A stretch of 34,323 nucleotides of DNA from Pseudothioclava arenosa (lineage in GTDB: Bacteria > Pseudomonadota > Alphaproteobacteria > Rhodobacterales > Rhodobacteraceae). The first letter of the stretch is position 1; every line of letters starts with the position of its first letter. The notes under the pieces are model-generated. The model was not told the DNA's origin and searched no databases. It was given only the letters and a program-made list of their open reading frames with translations. A program made the translations under genes and the position numbers. The stretch lies in contig NZ_NTJD01000013.1 of the NCBI RefSeq assembly GCF_002358085.1, positions 1 through 34,323 of the forward strand, read 5' to 3'. Positions 16,221 through 24,613 of this stretch are shown piece by piece.

Positions 16221-18799
16221 GCGCCGAGGTGCTTTCGCGCGACCGCGTGGCGGTCGTGGTGCCGATCTATCGGCATTCGGCGCTGCTGATCGAGGCGATC
16301 GAAAGCGTGCTCGCGCAGGAGGCTGAGTTCGGGATCGTGCTGATCCTGGTGAATGACGGCTGTCCGTTCGCTGAGACCGAGGCGACCTGTCTGGACTATG
16401 CGCGCGCCCATCCCGGCCGCGTCATCTATTTGCCGAAGCCGAATGGCGGGCTGAGCGATACCCGCAACCGTGGCATCCGCTTCGCGCTTGAAACCTTTCC
16501 CGAGGTCGAGGCGGTGTATCTGCTTGATGCCGACAACCGCTTGCGGCCCAAGGCGCTCGCGCGCGCGCTGGCCGCGCTTGAGGCGCATCCCGAGGCGGGC
16601 TGGGTCTATCCGAATATCGACATGTTCGGGCAGCGCTATGCCGGGGATTACGGCGGCCCCTATTCGCAGCTTTTGCATGCGCAGATGAACATTTGCGAGG
16701 CCGGTAGCCTGATCCGGCGCGCTGTCTTTGAGGCGGGCGTGGTCTTTGACACGAGCTTTCGCAAGGGCTTTGAGGATTGGGAATTTTTCCTCTCGGCTGC
16801 GGCGGCGGGGTTCACGGGCGTGAACCTTGAGGATTTCGGGTTTCTGTATCGCAAGCGTCCCGAAAGCATGCTGCGCGAGGCCGAGCGCGAGGGCGCTGCC
16901 ATCCGTCTTGCGATGCGTGAAAAGCATCGCGAGGCATTCCGGCCCGCGATGTTGATGCGGCTTGAGCAGGCCGAGGCGCCGCGCTTCGCGATCTATCTGA
17001 GTGACCGCGACGAGGTGGCGCTGAGTTCGGACCCCGGTCAGGAGACCGAGCGTCTTTCGCCCGAAGCGTTTTCGCAGCGGATCTGGCTTAGCCAATCGGA
17101 CCCATCGCGCCATCCGTCGCCGCCGTTCATGGTGGTCGCGACCGAGGCCGGTCTGGAACAGCTGGAGGCGGCAAAGATGCTGCACTGGGCGTTCTGGGCG
17201 CTGGAGGCCGCAGCGGACCAAAAGGGCATTTCGGCGCTGTTGCTACAGCCCGGCTCTGAGGGGCGTGCCGGCCTGTCGCAGAGCGATCGGCCCGAGGGGC
17301 GGCAGGTTCTCGCGAATGTCTTGATGATCCGCACGGCGCTCCTGCGTGAGACGCTGCAGGATGAAAGCGCGGCCTGGATCAACTCACTGGCCAGCGCGGC
17401 CTGCCAGCCTGCGATCCGGCTGCTGGAGCTGAACCTGCCGCCGCAGTCTGCTCCGATTGCGGGAACGGCTGTGTTTTCCTTCCTGTCGATGGTGCAGCGG
17501 CTTCGCGCGTCGCCCTGGCGTCGTGGCGCGATGATGCAGCTGGGCTGGCGCAAGGGGGACATCGCCATTCGCGAGGCGCCGCACCTGATTCTGCGTCGTG
17601 AACTGTCGGATGGTGTGGCCTATCCGCGGCTCCGCGATGGTGGGCGGCATGTTGGTATCCTGTTGCCGCTGATCGAGTTCGGCGGGGTCGAGAAAGTCGC
17701 GCTGAACTTCGTGCGGGCGCTCCGGTCCTGGGGTTTCGAGCCGCATCTGTTTGTGCTGGAGCGGAGCGATGCGGCGATTTCCGACGAGTGGCGCGCGCTT
17801 GTCGGCAGCATCAACTTCCTGGCCGATCCGGCGTTTCGCGCCTGGGGCGGGGGGCAGGGCGCCTATCTTGGGACCGAGGTGCCGGGCTGGGCGCAGGACG
17901 GCGCGCATGGGCGGCTTTTGGGCATGCTGCATTGGCTTGATGTCGTGATCAGCTTTCATGGCGGCGCGGCCGCCGGCGTGATGGGGCAGTTGCGCAGACT
18001 TGGCATCCAGACGGTCAGTTCGCTGCATCTTTCCGATTTGTCGGCATTCGGGCGACCGGTCGGGAATACCTATCTTTCGGCGGCTTACGAGCATGCGTTC
18101 GATTATTTCGCGCCCTGTTCGCATCAGCTTGCGGATTGGTGCCATGCGATGGGCATCCCGCAGGACAAGATCGTCGCGGTGCCGAATGCGCCCAGTTTTC
18201 CGCTGCCGGCAGAGATCGCGCAGGCCAGCCTTAGGCAGCGCGCCGGGCGCGATCCCGCAGAGCCGTTGCGGGTGATGTATCTGGGGCGGCTGGATGCGCA
18301 GAAGGGGCTCGAGCGGCTGGCCGAGGTGATGACCAGCGCCGAGGCGCCGCGATTCGACTGGCGGGTGATCGGCGGGGCGGTAATGGCCGGTGCGCCCCTG
18401 CCCGCGGTTGTCGCGCGCCATGTCGAGCCGGTGCTGACCTCACCGGAAGAGCTGATCGCCGCCTATGACTGGGCCGATGTGCTGGTCCTGCTGTCCGGCT
18501 ACGAAGGCCTGCCGCTGACGATCCTTGAAGCGATGCGTCAGGGTGTTGTTGTGATTGCGACCGATGTCGGCGCGGTGTCAGAGGTGCTGCACGACGGTGA
18601 AAACGGCGTATTGCTGCCGCTTGAGGGGGCTGTGCTTGGCTGCCTGTCGGCGCTGGACCGGCTGTCGCGCGACCGCGCGCTGTTGCGTCGCTTGTCCGAA
18701 CGCGCGCGCGCCGATATGAACGCTCGCGACTGGGTTGAGGCCGTTCGCCCTCTGGCGCAAAGATTGCAGGCCGGATTCAAGAGCGCGGCGCAGAAGTGA
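16217..18799 (+). CDS. Two-domain glycosyltransferase, GT2 plus GT4
   Basis: The 860-residue protein has two catalytic halves. Residues about 10-220 are a GT2-type GT-A domain: VVVPIYRHSALLIEAIESVL, then LVNDGC, the DAD metal site at 104-106, and GFEDWEF near 185-191 as the likely catalytic base region. Residues about 475-850 are a GT4-type GT-B domain: LLPLIEFGGVEKVALNFVRAL, MYLGRLDAQKGLERL, and the EGLPLTILE donor-binding motif near 762-770 with late ATDVGAVSEVL. The middle (about 230-470) resembles no family I know. No membrane span is evident, so it acts at the cytoplasmic face. It could add two different sugars in turn, with dTDP-rhamnose from rmlCBDA a plausible donor. It overlaps the previous gene (ATGA) and lies 7 bp before the sulfotransferase gene. 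Confidence 0.88.
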   Translation: MSAEVLSRDRVAVVVPIYRHSALLIEAIESVLAQEAEFGIVLILVNDGCPFAETEATCLDYARAHPGRVIYLPKPNGGLSDTRNRGIRFALETFPEVEAVYLLDADNRLRPKALARALAALEAHPEAGWVYPNIDMFGQRYAGDYGGPYSQLLHAQMNICEAGSLIRRAVFEAGVVFDTSFRKGFEDWEFFLSAAAAGFTGVNLEDFGFLYRKRPESMLREAEREGAAIRLAMREKHREAFRPAMLMRLEQAEAPRFAIYLSDRDEVALSSDPGQETERLSPEAFSQRIWLSQSDPSRHPSPPFMVVATEAGLEQLEAAKMLHWAFWALEAAADQKGISALLLQPGSEGRAGLSQSDRPEGRQVLANVLMIRTALLRETLQDESAAWINSLASAACQPAIRLLELNLPPQSAPIAGTAVFSFLSMVQRLRASPWRRGAMMQLGWRKGDIAIREAPHLILRRELSDGVAYPRLRDGGRHVGILLPLIEFGGVEKVALNFVRALRSWGFEPHLFVLERSDAAISDEWRALVGSINFLADPAFRAWGGGQGAYLGTEVPGWAQDGAHGRLLGMLHWLDVVISFHGGAAAGVMGQLRRLGIQTVSSLHLSDLSAFGRPVGNTYLSAAYEHAFDYFAPCSHQLADWCHAMGIPQDKIVAVPNAPSFPLPAEIAQASLRQRAGRDPAEPLRVMYLGRLDAQKGLERLAEVMTSAEAPRFDWRVIGGAVMAGAPLPAVVARHVEPVLTSPEELIAAYDWADVLVLLSGYEGLPLTILEAMRQGVVVIATDVGAVSEVLHDGENGVLLPLEGAVLGCLSALDRLSRDRALLRRLSERARADMNARDWVEAVRPLAQRLQAGFKSAAQK

Positions 18800-18806
18800 G
18801 GACCGG

Positions 18807-19451
18807 ATGTCGGTATTCGTCTACGACAGGAAGCTAAGCTACTACCCCGTTCCCAAGATCGCCTGCACCTCGCTGAAGAAGGTGTTCTTTTACATCCAGA
18901 ACGATGTGAATCCGAACGACCTGATCACCAATGGCAAGAAGCTCAACATCCATCGCGTTTACACGAGCGTAGCCTTTGCCCAAAGCGCGCCGCAGGATCG
19001 CGAGGATCATTTCCGGGTGACGGTGGTGCGCGATCCGGTAGCGCGGCTGTTGTCCTGCTATTCCAATCGCGTCGTCCACCATCAGGAACTGTCGGCCCCG
19101 CGCTTCAAGAAGGCCGCTCTGAACGAAGGTCTTCGCCCCGACCCGACGCTGAGCGAATTCGTCGATAACCTTGAAGGCTATCGCAAGCATTTCGGCACGA
19201 TCACCCATCATTCCGACCCGATGACCGCCTATCTGGGCGAAGATCCGGCGTGGTTCTCGCGGATTTTCGGCCTTCACCAGATGGAGGATCTGCGCCAGAC
19301 CCTCGAAGAACGGACGGGCAAGTCGCTGGTGATCGGGCGGGATCAGACCGGGGGGCCGAAATTCTCGCGCGATGATCTGACGCCGCGCCAGATCGCGCGG
19401 ATCGAAGAGTTCTATGCGCGCGATTACGAGCTGTTCGGCCGTTACCTCTAG
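18807..19451 (+). CDS. Sulfotransferase family 2-like protein
   Basis: Starting at the ATG at 18807, just after TGAGGA, the protein has 214 residues. It shows the two PAPS-binding signatures of the Sulfotransfer_2 family: PVPKIACTSLKKVFF (15-28 region, 5'-phosphosulfate loop with Lys and Thr-Ser) and VVRDPVARLLSCYSN (73-87, 3'-phosphate loop with Arg75 and Ser83). These enzymes move sulfate from PAPS to hydroxyls of carbohydrates. With the glycosyltransferase 7 bp upstream, a sulfated surface glycan is the simplest reading. No signal or membrane span is seen. The gene ends 3 bp from the converging pyruvyl-transferase-like gene. Confidence 0.82.
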   Translation: MSVFVYDRKLSYYPVPKIACTSLKKVFFYIQNDVNPNDLITNGKKLNIHRVYTSVAFAQSAPQDREDHFRVTVVRDPVARLLSCYSNRVVHHQELSAPRFKKAALNEGLRPDPTLSEFVDNLEGYRKHFGTITHHSDPMTAYLGEDPAWFSRIFGLHQMEDLRQTLEERTGKSLVIGRDQTGGPKFSRDDLTPRQIARIEEFYARDYELFGRYL

Positions 19452-19454
19452 GCC

Positions 19455-20564
19455 TCAGAGCCGCGGCGCAAAGCCGTTTTCAAGATAAAATGCCCGCAAC
19501 TCATCCTTAAGCCGGGCAAAACGGCGGTTCGATTCACCCCAATCATGCGCGCGCATCGCTTCGGCGGGGTCGGCCCAAGGCTCCGTCACGTCCTGCTGCG
19601 GCAGGTGGTAGAGCTCGCAGAATTCCTTCAGCCGGGAATCGTAGGTGTAATAGTAGCAAGGCTTGCCCTGCAGCAGCGCGACCATGTTGCCGTGAAAGCG
19701 GAAACCGATGATCGCATCAAGATCGCGCGCCTTGGCCAGCCATTCCTCGATGCTCTGCACGCTGACCATCCGCGTCATCAGGTCTTCGGGCGAAAACAGC
19801 GCCTCGGCACCGATCCGGGCGATGACTTCGGCCGCCGCCGCGCGCCGCTCCTCGAAGCTCAGCGTCTGGTCCGCCACCGCGAATTCCAGCATCACGCCCT
19901 GTTCGAAGATCGAGACATTGACCGCCTGCGCCATGGCCCAGGCGATTGCCTCACCATGCTTGGCGCGGGCTTCGTCCGGGGCATGGCAGAAAATATTGTG
20001 CATCAGGCCGGAATGGATCGACACCCCGATCGAGCGCTGCGGCAGGCCCAGCATCGGCGAAACCCGGACCTCGGGCGCTTGAAGCGTGTAAAAAAGCGAG
20101 GGGCATCCGGTCACGCGGATGTTCTTGCCGCCAAGGCGTTCCACAACCGCAGCGGTAAAATCGCCGCGCACCGAGATCGAGGCGGATTTCTCGTTCAGCC
20201 GCGCGATAAACCCGCGCGCGCCCTCGCTATCGTCCAGAAAGTCGACCTCACAGCGCGGGTTCTGCGCGCCAAGCCCGACAATGGCCAGAGGCGCGTCGAG
20301 GCTGTCCAGCGTCTTGTTCGCGGCATCGAAGTCGAATTGGTGGTGCAGATAGGTTGATCCGCGCACGATCGCGCGTTCGACAGGGGCCTTCATCTCGCCG
20401 CCAAACCCGACGCGGGGGCCATCGGCGCAATCGAGCTGCCGGATGATCGAGGCGCAGACCAGCATGTCGCCGTAATTGGGCTTCCAGCTGGAGCTGCGCA
20501 TATCGGTCCAGACCGTCAGATTGCCTGAATTGGCGTGATTGAAATGCACCAGCCCGATCGCCAT
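19455..20564 (-). CDS. Polysaccharide pyruvyl transferase family protein
   Basis: The 369-residue protein starts near a GGGAGG site very close to its ATG. It has the CsaB/PF04230 pattern: an N-terminal NYGDMLVCASIIRQL (30-44), a central SISVRGDFTAAVVERLG (with the Arg and Asp typical after the first domain), a late DAIIGFRFHGNMVALLQGKPCYYYTYDSR (about 282-310) with the conserved His, and a C-terminal helical tail. Such enzymes add a ketal pyruvate from PEP to sugars of capsules or cell-wall polymers. Some members with this sequence type may act otherwise, so substrate is open. It is on the strand opposite to the rml/glycosyltransferase genes and 82 bp downstream of the small spike-like gene. 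Confidence 0.8.
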   Translation of the reverse strand: MAIGLVHFNHANSGNLTVWTDMRSSSWKPNYGDMLVCASIIRQLDCADGPRVGFGGEMKAPVERAIVRGSTYLHHQFDFDAANKTLDSLDAPLAIVGLGAQNPRCEVDFLDDSEGARGFIARLNEKSASISVRGDFTAAVVERLGGKNIRVTGCPSLFYTLQAPEVRVSPMLGLPQRSIGVSIHSGLMHNIFCHAPDEARAKHGEAIAWAMAQAVNVSIFEQGVMLEFAVADQTLSFEERRAAAAEVIARIGAEALFSPEDLMTRMVSVQSIEEWLAKARDLDAIIGFRFHGNMVALLQGKPCYYYTYDSRLKEFCELYHLPQQDVTEPWADPAEAMRAHDWGESNRRFARLKDELRAFYLENGFAPRL

Positions 20565-20646
20565 GCATTGCCTCCCTCTGCGCGCGCGCCCCGTACTTCA
20601 CGGTTAACTGCGCAGAGGAAGTTCTGCAACCTTTAAGCGAGTTTGA

Positions 20647-20925
20647 TCACGGAGTTGCAATCATGCCGTCGCCCCTGACCATGATCGGCTCAGGGAAACG
20701 CGCCGCCTCGGCCGCATCCGGCGGGATCGGATAGAGAAGCGTCACGACCCATTCGCTCTCTTCACGCGAGGGCCATCCGACAAGCGCCGGGTGAAGCGGC
20801 GTCTCGTCGTCTGGTTCGATCTGAAGCGCCACGGTTTCGCCGTTGATCGTCAGGCTGTCGCCCATACGCTCCAGAGCCATCGGCGCCGCATCGAAGCGAA
20901 CTTGCGGGGAAAGAATGATCTTCAT
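20647..20925 (-). CDS. Small protein paired with DUF2793 gene, GTA spike-base-like (inferred)
   Basis: The 92-residue protein has a clear ribosome site (AAGGAG seven bases before the ATG). It reads [20 protein letters not shown] and then [15 protein letters not shown], followed by a Trp-containing beta-like segment ([18 protein letters not shown]). It has no signal or membrane span. The size and position, 10 bp after a DUF2793 tail-fibre-like gene, match the small partner gene of the Rhodobacter capsulatus gene-transfer-agent head spike (ghsA, as I remember it). A phage tail-fibre assembly chaperone is an alternative. The role is inferred from context, not from a motif. Confidence 0.6.
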   Translation of the reverse strand: MKIILSPQVRFDAAPMALERMGDSLTINGETVALQIEPDDETPLHPALVGWPSREESEWVVTLLYPIPPDAAEAARFPEPIMVRGDGMIATP

Positions 20926-20935
20926 GTGCGTCTCC

Positions 20936-22255
20936 TTAGTACCAGACGCCCGAGGCGATCAGGTGCAGCACCGTGGGCACAAGGCTGCTTGCCGTGTTCG
21001 AGGAACTGCCGCGCACCACCCACATTTCGCTCGCCCCTGTGGTCGTCAGCTGGCGACCGACCAGATACTGGATGCGGGCAGTGGTGGAGGACTGGGTGCG
21101 GCAATGCCCGCTGAAATGGCTCGGGGCTGCGGCAAACACCGCCGGAAAGCTCCAGCTCAGGTTCACCGAGCGATAGGGGTCGTCGAAGGTGCCATTGCCC
21201 TGCGCCCGCGTGTCGCCGGCGTCAAAGCTGTGTTCGCAGATCTGCCGCCCATCTTCGTAGCGCCAGGCAATGCCGTTGGCATTGGTGATCCGCTCGGGCG
21301 CGCGGCGCAGAACCCAGGTGCTACCGGTGTAGAACGCCTCGGTTTCGGCGTCGGTGCGGATATAGCCCGCAGGCAGCGGCGCCCCCGTCACGGTCACGCA
21401 GGCGATTGCCCCGAGCCCATCGAGGTTAATGGTCGTGGCGCCGGTATTGTAGGACGTGGCGGTAAAGCGCAGGCGCAGCCCGGGAACCAGTGCGGTCACG
21501 CCGTAGCTCAGCACGATCGCATTCGCACTGCCACCATAGCCGCAGCGGAGCCCGCCGAGGGCCGCAGCGCCGGGTCCGTTCACTGCGCCGCTCAGGGTGA
21601 GGCTCGCGGCTTCCGCGCCATTCGGGAAACTGGCGCGCCCCGTCGCGGGGTCAAAGCTCGCGCCCGTCTGCCATGCCGTGCCATCCGCGCTGACCTTGAT
21701 CGCAAAATCATCGGCGCCGGCGGTGCCCATCTCGGCGCGCCCGGACCAGCCGGTCTGGAACAGCAGGCTCGCGGTGTCGCCCGCATTCGCCTTGTTAATC
21801 TTAAGCTGATGCCCGGCGCCTTCGTGGGTCAGCAGCGTTGCCTGCGCAGACACCGCGAGGCGATTCACCAGATCATAGCCGGTGTTGATTCCCACACCGT
21901 CCAGATTCGCGAGATCGCCAGCCGCAGGCAGCGCCCATTCGCCGCCATCCCAGAGGCGAATTTCCGTGCCAAGCGCCGCGCGCCAACCGATTTGCGGCGT
22001 GACAAAGATCCAGGCGCCCTGCAGCCAGGTCGCCAGCATCAGCCCCTTACCCGCCCAAGCCCCGATCGGATTTACGCCAAGCGCCCAGACCTGCCCTTCA
22101 ACCGGCACCTCGGGGGGAAGATTCGCGTAGAAATCCTCCACCACGAGCTGCACGAGAATATCCAGCGTCTGCAGCGCCTCGTTATGGGTTACATGCTTTT
22201 GCGCCTGCGATGGCTGCAGATAAGGCAGCCCCAGCCGAGTAGAGAGGTCCGACAT
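20936..22255 (-). CDS. DUF2793 tail-fibre-like protein, possible GTA head spike
   Basis: The 439-residue protein starts at 22255 with GGGAGA upstream; a longer frame to 22342 adds residues lacking support. The N-terminus [27 protein letters not shown] and the following Trp/Gly-rich part (to about 190) are the DUF2793 pattern. Residues about 235-320 repeat a phage tail-fibre theme ([16 protein letters not shown], then a [10 protein letters not shown] end). The last 120 residues begin [20 protein letters not shown] and contain [16 protein letters not shown], the usual tip domain of prophage tail fibres. In Rhodobacter capsulatus a DUF2793 protein (GhsB) is, as I recall, the GTA head-spike fibre that binds capsule. 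Here no other phage structural genes are near, which fits the scattered GTA loci. A lone prophage remnant is the alternative. Confidence 0.8.
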   Translation of the reverse strand: MSDLSTRLGLPYLQPSQAQKHVTHNEALQTLDILVQLVVEDFYANLPPEVPVEGQVWALGVNPIGAWAGKGLMLATWLQGAWIFVTPQIGWRAALGTEIRLWDGGEWALPAAGDLANLDGVGINTGYDLVNRLAVSAQATLLTHEGAGHQLKINKANAGDTASLLFQTGWSGRAEMGTAGADDFAIKVSADGTAWQTGASFDPATGRASFPNGAEAASLTLSGAVNGPGAAALGGLRCGYGGSANAIVLSYGVTALVPGLRLRFTATSYNTGATTINLDGLGAIACVTVTGAPLPAGYIRTDAETEAFYTGSTWVLRRAPERITNANGIAWRYEDGRQICEHSFDAGDTRAQGNGTFDDPYRSVNLSWSFPAVFAAAPSHFSGHCRTQSSTTARIQYLVGRQLTTTGASEMWVVRGSSSNTASSLVPTVLHLIASGVWY

Positions 22256-22380
22256 CCAAGTCTCCCGCGTGATGTGATTGCGGGCCATCCTGTCGAGCGG
22301 GTGCAAACATGTCGTAGCCGGAGCGCGCCCGGCATTAACCATCTGTTATCGTTTGCTTTGGGCGGGCGTCGGAAAATCAA

Positions 22381-22412
22381 GAGCCCCGCAATCCGGACCG
22401 GATGCGGGGCTC
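22381..22412 (-). terminator. Rho-independent terminator of the tRNA-Leu gene
   Basis: GAGCCCCGCA (22381-22390) and TGCGGGGCTC (22403-22412) form a perfect 10-bp GC-rich stem. On the minus strand it follows the tRNA by 8 bases and is followed by TTGATTTT, a T-rich tail. Confidence 0.8.
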
Positions 22413-22420
22413 TAGAGATA

Positions 22421-22505
22421 TGGTGCCCAGGAGAGGACTCGAACCTCCACGCCTTGCGGCACACGGACCTGAACCGTGCGCGTCTACCAATTCCGCCACC
22501 TGGGC
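22421..22505 (-). tRNA. tRNA-Leu (anticodon CAG)
   Basis: The minus-strand sequence folds as a class II tRNA of 85 bases. The acceptor stem GCCCAGG pairs with CCTGGGC, the D-loop region is GCGGAATTGGTAGACGC, and the anticodon stem CACGG/CCGTG holds the loop TTCAGGT with CAG at 22471-22469. A long variable arm (TGCCGCAAGGC) and GGTTCGAGTCC of the T-arm follow. The 3' CCA is encoded (22423-22421). It reads CUG, the dominant leucine codon in this GC-rich genome. Confidence 0.97.
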
Positions 22506-22523
22506 AGGTGTCGTGGAGCGCGA

Positions 22524-22550
22524 GATATATCCGGCGGCGGGGGCTGTCAA
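22524..22550 (-). promoter_or_regulatory. Sigma-70-like promoter of tRNA-Leu
   Basis: On the minus strand TTGACA (22550-22545) is followed, after 15 bases, by TATATC (22529-22524), 18 bases before the tRNA. The spacer is a little short; shifting the -10 by one or two bases (ATATCT, TATCTC) gives 16 or 17. Confidence 0.6.
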
Positions 22551-22669
22551 CGGGGGCTGTGAAGAATTTCTTGCATAAGTTTCAACCAATATCCCTTTGC
22601 CCTTGTTCCATGGGGGGTGAGGCGCTAATCAAGGTGCGACATTTTCTACATGCAGAAAGGCCGAAGCCG

Positions 22670-23656
22670 ATGTCCAAGCTGGTCACGATCTATGGCGGTT
22701 CGGGGTTTGTGGGGCGCTACATCGCTCGTCGGATGGCAAAACAGGGCTGGCGCGTGCGCGTCGCCGTGCGTCGCCCGAACGAGGCGCTGTTCGTCAAACC
22801 CTACGGTGCGGTCGGTCAGGTCGAGCCGGTCACCTGCAACATTCGTGACGACGTCAGCGTGCGCGCCGCCATGAAGGGCGCGGACGCGGTGGTGAACTGC
22901 GTGGGTATCCTTGTCGCTTGCGGCAAGAACAAGTTTGATGCCGTTCAGACCGAGGGCGCGGGCCGCATCGCCCGCATCGCCGCCGAGGAAGGCGTTGGCC
23001 GCCTCGTGCATATCTCGGCGATCGGCGCCGATGCGAAATCCGAAAGCGATTACGCGCGCACCAAGGCCGAAGGCGAAGACGCGATTCTCGCCGCCTATCC
23101 CGACGCTGTGATTCTCCGCCCGTCGGTGATTTTCGGAACCGAAGACGGTTTCTTCAACAAATTCGCCACGATGACGCGCTTTACTCCGGTGCTGCCGCTA
23201 GTCGGTGGCAACACCCGCTTCCAGCCGGTCTGGGTCGAGGACGTCGCGCAGGCCGCCGAAAAGGCCGTGCTGGGCCAGGCCAGCGGCACCTACGAACTGG
23301 GCGGGCCTGATGTCGCGACCTTCAAGGATCTGATGGCCGAGATGCTCCAGATCACCAACCGCAAGCGTCTGATCCTGAACCTGCCCTTCGGCATCGGTTC
23401 GGTGATCGGCGGCGCGCTTGACCTCGTGCAGATCGTTTCGGGCGGCCTGATCGTCAACAAGATCCTGACCCGCGATCAGGTCAAGAACCTCAAGCGCGAC
23501 AATGTCGTGGCGCAGGACGCGAACGGCTTTGCCGAGCTTGGCATCACGCCGACCCCGGCCGCGGCGGTTCTGCCCGACTACCTGTGGCGTTTCCGCCCGC
23601 ATGGCCAGTACGAAGCCCTGCGCGCCTCTGCGAAGAATCTGCGCAAGCTCTCGTGA
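22670..23656 (+). CDS. Complex I NDUFA9-like SDR-family protein
   Basis: The ATG at 22670, nine bases after AGAAAGG, gives 328 residues. The N-terminus [16 protein letters not shown] is the Rossmann dinucleotide motif of atypical SDRs. [22 protein letters not shown] and [23 protein letters not shown] (with YxxxK) follow. [17 protein letters not shown] with [18 protein letters not shown] is the diagnostic block of the NDUFA9-like group. In alphaproteobacteria this protein relates to an accessory NADPH-binding subunit of NADH dehydrogenase; whether it sits in complex I here is unknown. Its stop overlaps the uppP start (TGATG), so the two are probably co-translated. The longer upstream open frame is antisense to the DUF2793 gene and is not real. 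Confidence 0.88.
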   Translation: MSKLVTIYGGSGFVGRYIARRMAKQGWRVRVAVRRPNEALFVKPYGAVGQVEPVTCNIRDDVSVRAAMKGADAVVNCVGILVACGKNKFDAVQTEGAGRIARIAAEEGVGRLVHISAIGADAKSESDYARTKAEGEDAILAAYPDAVILRPSVIFGTEDGFFNKFATMTRFTPVLPLVGGNTRFQPVWVEDVAQAAEKAVLGQASGTYELGGPDVATFKDLMAEMLQITNRKRLILNLPFGIGSVIGGALDLVQIVSGGLIVNKILTRDQVKNLKRDNVVAQDANGFAELGITPTPAAAVLPDYLWRFRPHGQYEALRASAKNLRKLS

Positions 23657-24456
23657 TGAACGACACAATCGTTGCGGGGTTGCTCGGTCTGCTCGAAGGG
23701 CTGACCGAGTTCCTGCCGGTTTCTTCGACGGGCCATGTTCTGCTGGCTGGGCATTTCCTCGGGTTCGAAAGCTCGGGCAAGGCCTTTGAAGTCGTGATCC
23801 AGCTTGGCGCGATTTTCGCGATTGTCGGCGTCTATGCGCGTCTTTTGTTCAATACCTTCCGTGCCGCGCCGCATGATCCGCAGGCCCGACGGTTTATCCT
23901 GTCGGTGCTGATCGCCTTCCTGCCGGCGGTGGTCGTGGGCGTTCTTGCCCATGACATCATCAAGCGCGTCCTGTTTGAAACGCCGATGCTGATCGCAGTG
24001 ATGCTGATCCTGGGCGGCATCGTGTTGCTGCTGGTCGATCGCTGGAAGCTTGAGGTGCACTATGACGACGCGTCGCACCTGCCGCTGTCGACAGCGTTCA
24101 AGATCGGCGTGATTCAATGCCTTGCGATGATTCCCGGCACCTCGCGTTCGGGCGCGACAATCGTCGGTGCCATGTTGATGGGCGTTTCCAAGCGCGCCGC
24201 GGCGGAATTCAGCTTTTTCCTTTCGATGCCGACGATGGCGGGCGCTTTTGCCTATGATCTCTATAAGAATCGTGATGTCCTGTCGGCGGATGACCTGAAC
24301 CTGATCGTCATCGGGTTCGTCTTTGCCTTCGTCTCGGCGGTTTTCGTGGTGCGCGGGCTTTTGGATTTCGTCAGCCGCCACGGCTACGCCCTGTTCGGCT
24401 GGTGGCGAATCATCATCGGCTCGGTCGTAATCCTCGCACTCGTGCAGGGTTACTAG
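23656..24456 (+). CDS. uppP: Undecaprenyl-diphosphatase (BacA/UppP)
   Basis: The 266-residue inner-membrane protein starts at the ATG of the TGATG overlap. It has both catalytic motifs of the family: [14 protein letters not shown] (14-27) with Glu14, Glu18 and His27, and PGTSRSG (160-166) with Arg164. About seven to eight hydrophobic spans are present. It removes a phosphate from undecaprenyl diphosphate to recycle the lipid carrier for peptidoglycan and surface glycans, and its overproduction gives bacitracin resistance. Recycling of this carrier also serves export of glycans such as the one made by the cluster to the left. Confidence 0.95.
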   Translation: MNDTIVAGLLGLLEGLTEFLPVSSTGHVLLAGHFLGFESSGKAFEVVIQLGAIFAIVGVYARLLFNTFRAAPHDPQARRFILSVLIAFLPAVVVGVLAHDIIKRVLFETPMLIAVMLILGGIVLLLVDRWKLEVHYDDASHLPLSTAFKIGVIQCLAMIPGTSRSGATIVGAMLMGVSKRAAAEFSFFLSMPTMAGAFAYDLYKNRDVLSADDLNLIVIGFVFAFVSAVFVVRGLLDFVSRHGYALFGWWRIIIGSVVILALVQGY

Positions 24457-24613
24457 GCGTTAGGTATAATGTCCTGACCTAATTTTGCTGGAATTGACCA
24501 TATGTCGCGGCGGCAGGCCGCAAAATTCCGCAATTTAAGTCACAATTGCTGACTTTATTTTTCTTGCGTTCGGGTGTACGAGGGCTGGCCGGATTTATCT
24601 AGGAGGCGCAGCC
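24457..24613. promoter_or_regulatory. Gap before gltD, probable promoter of the glt operon
   Basis: This 157-bp gap has A+T-rich parts not seen elsewhere nearby. TATAAT occurs at 24475-24480 in the taggtataatg stretch, without a good -35. AGGAGG at 24601-24606 is the ribosome site of gltD, 7 bases from its ATG. I see no convincing sigma-54 (NtrC-type) site, although nitrogen control would be expected. Confidence 0.4.

Noticed and set aside
22421-22505. tRNA-Leu as an integration site for a genomic island
   Set aside because: No integrase gene or repeated tRNA 3' end was seen near; the DUF2793 gene lies beside it but does not suffice.
20843-22669. N-terminal 609 codons of a long plus-strand frame leading into the NDUFA9-like gene
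   Set aside because: It is antisense to the DUF2793 gene and the tRNA; only the part from the ATG at 22670 has family motifs.
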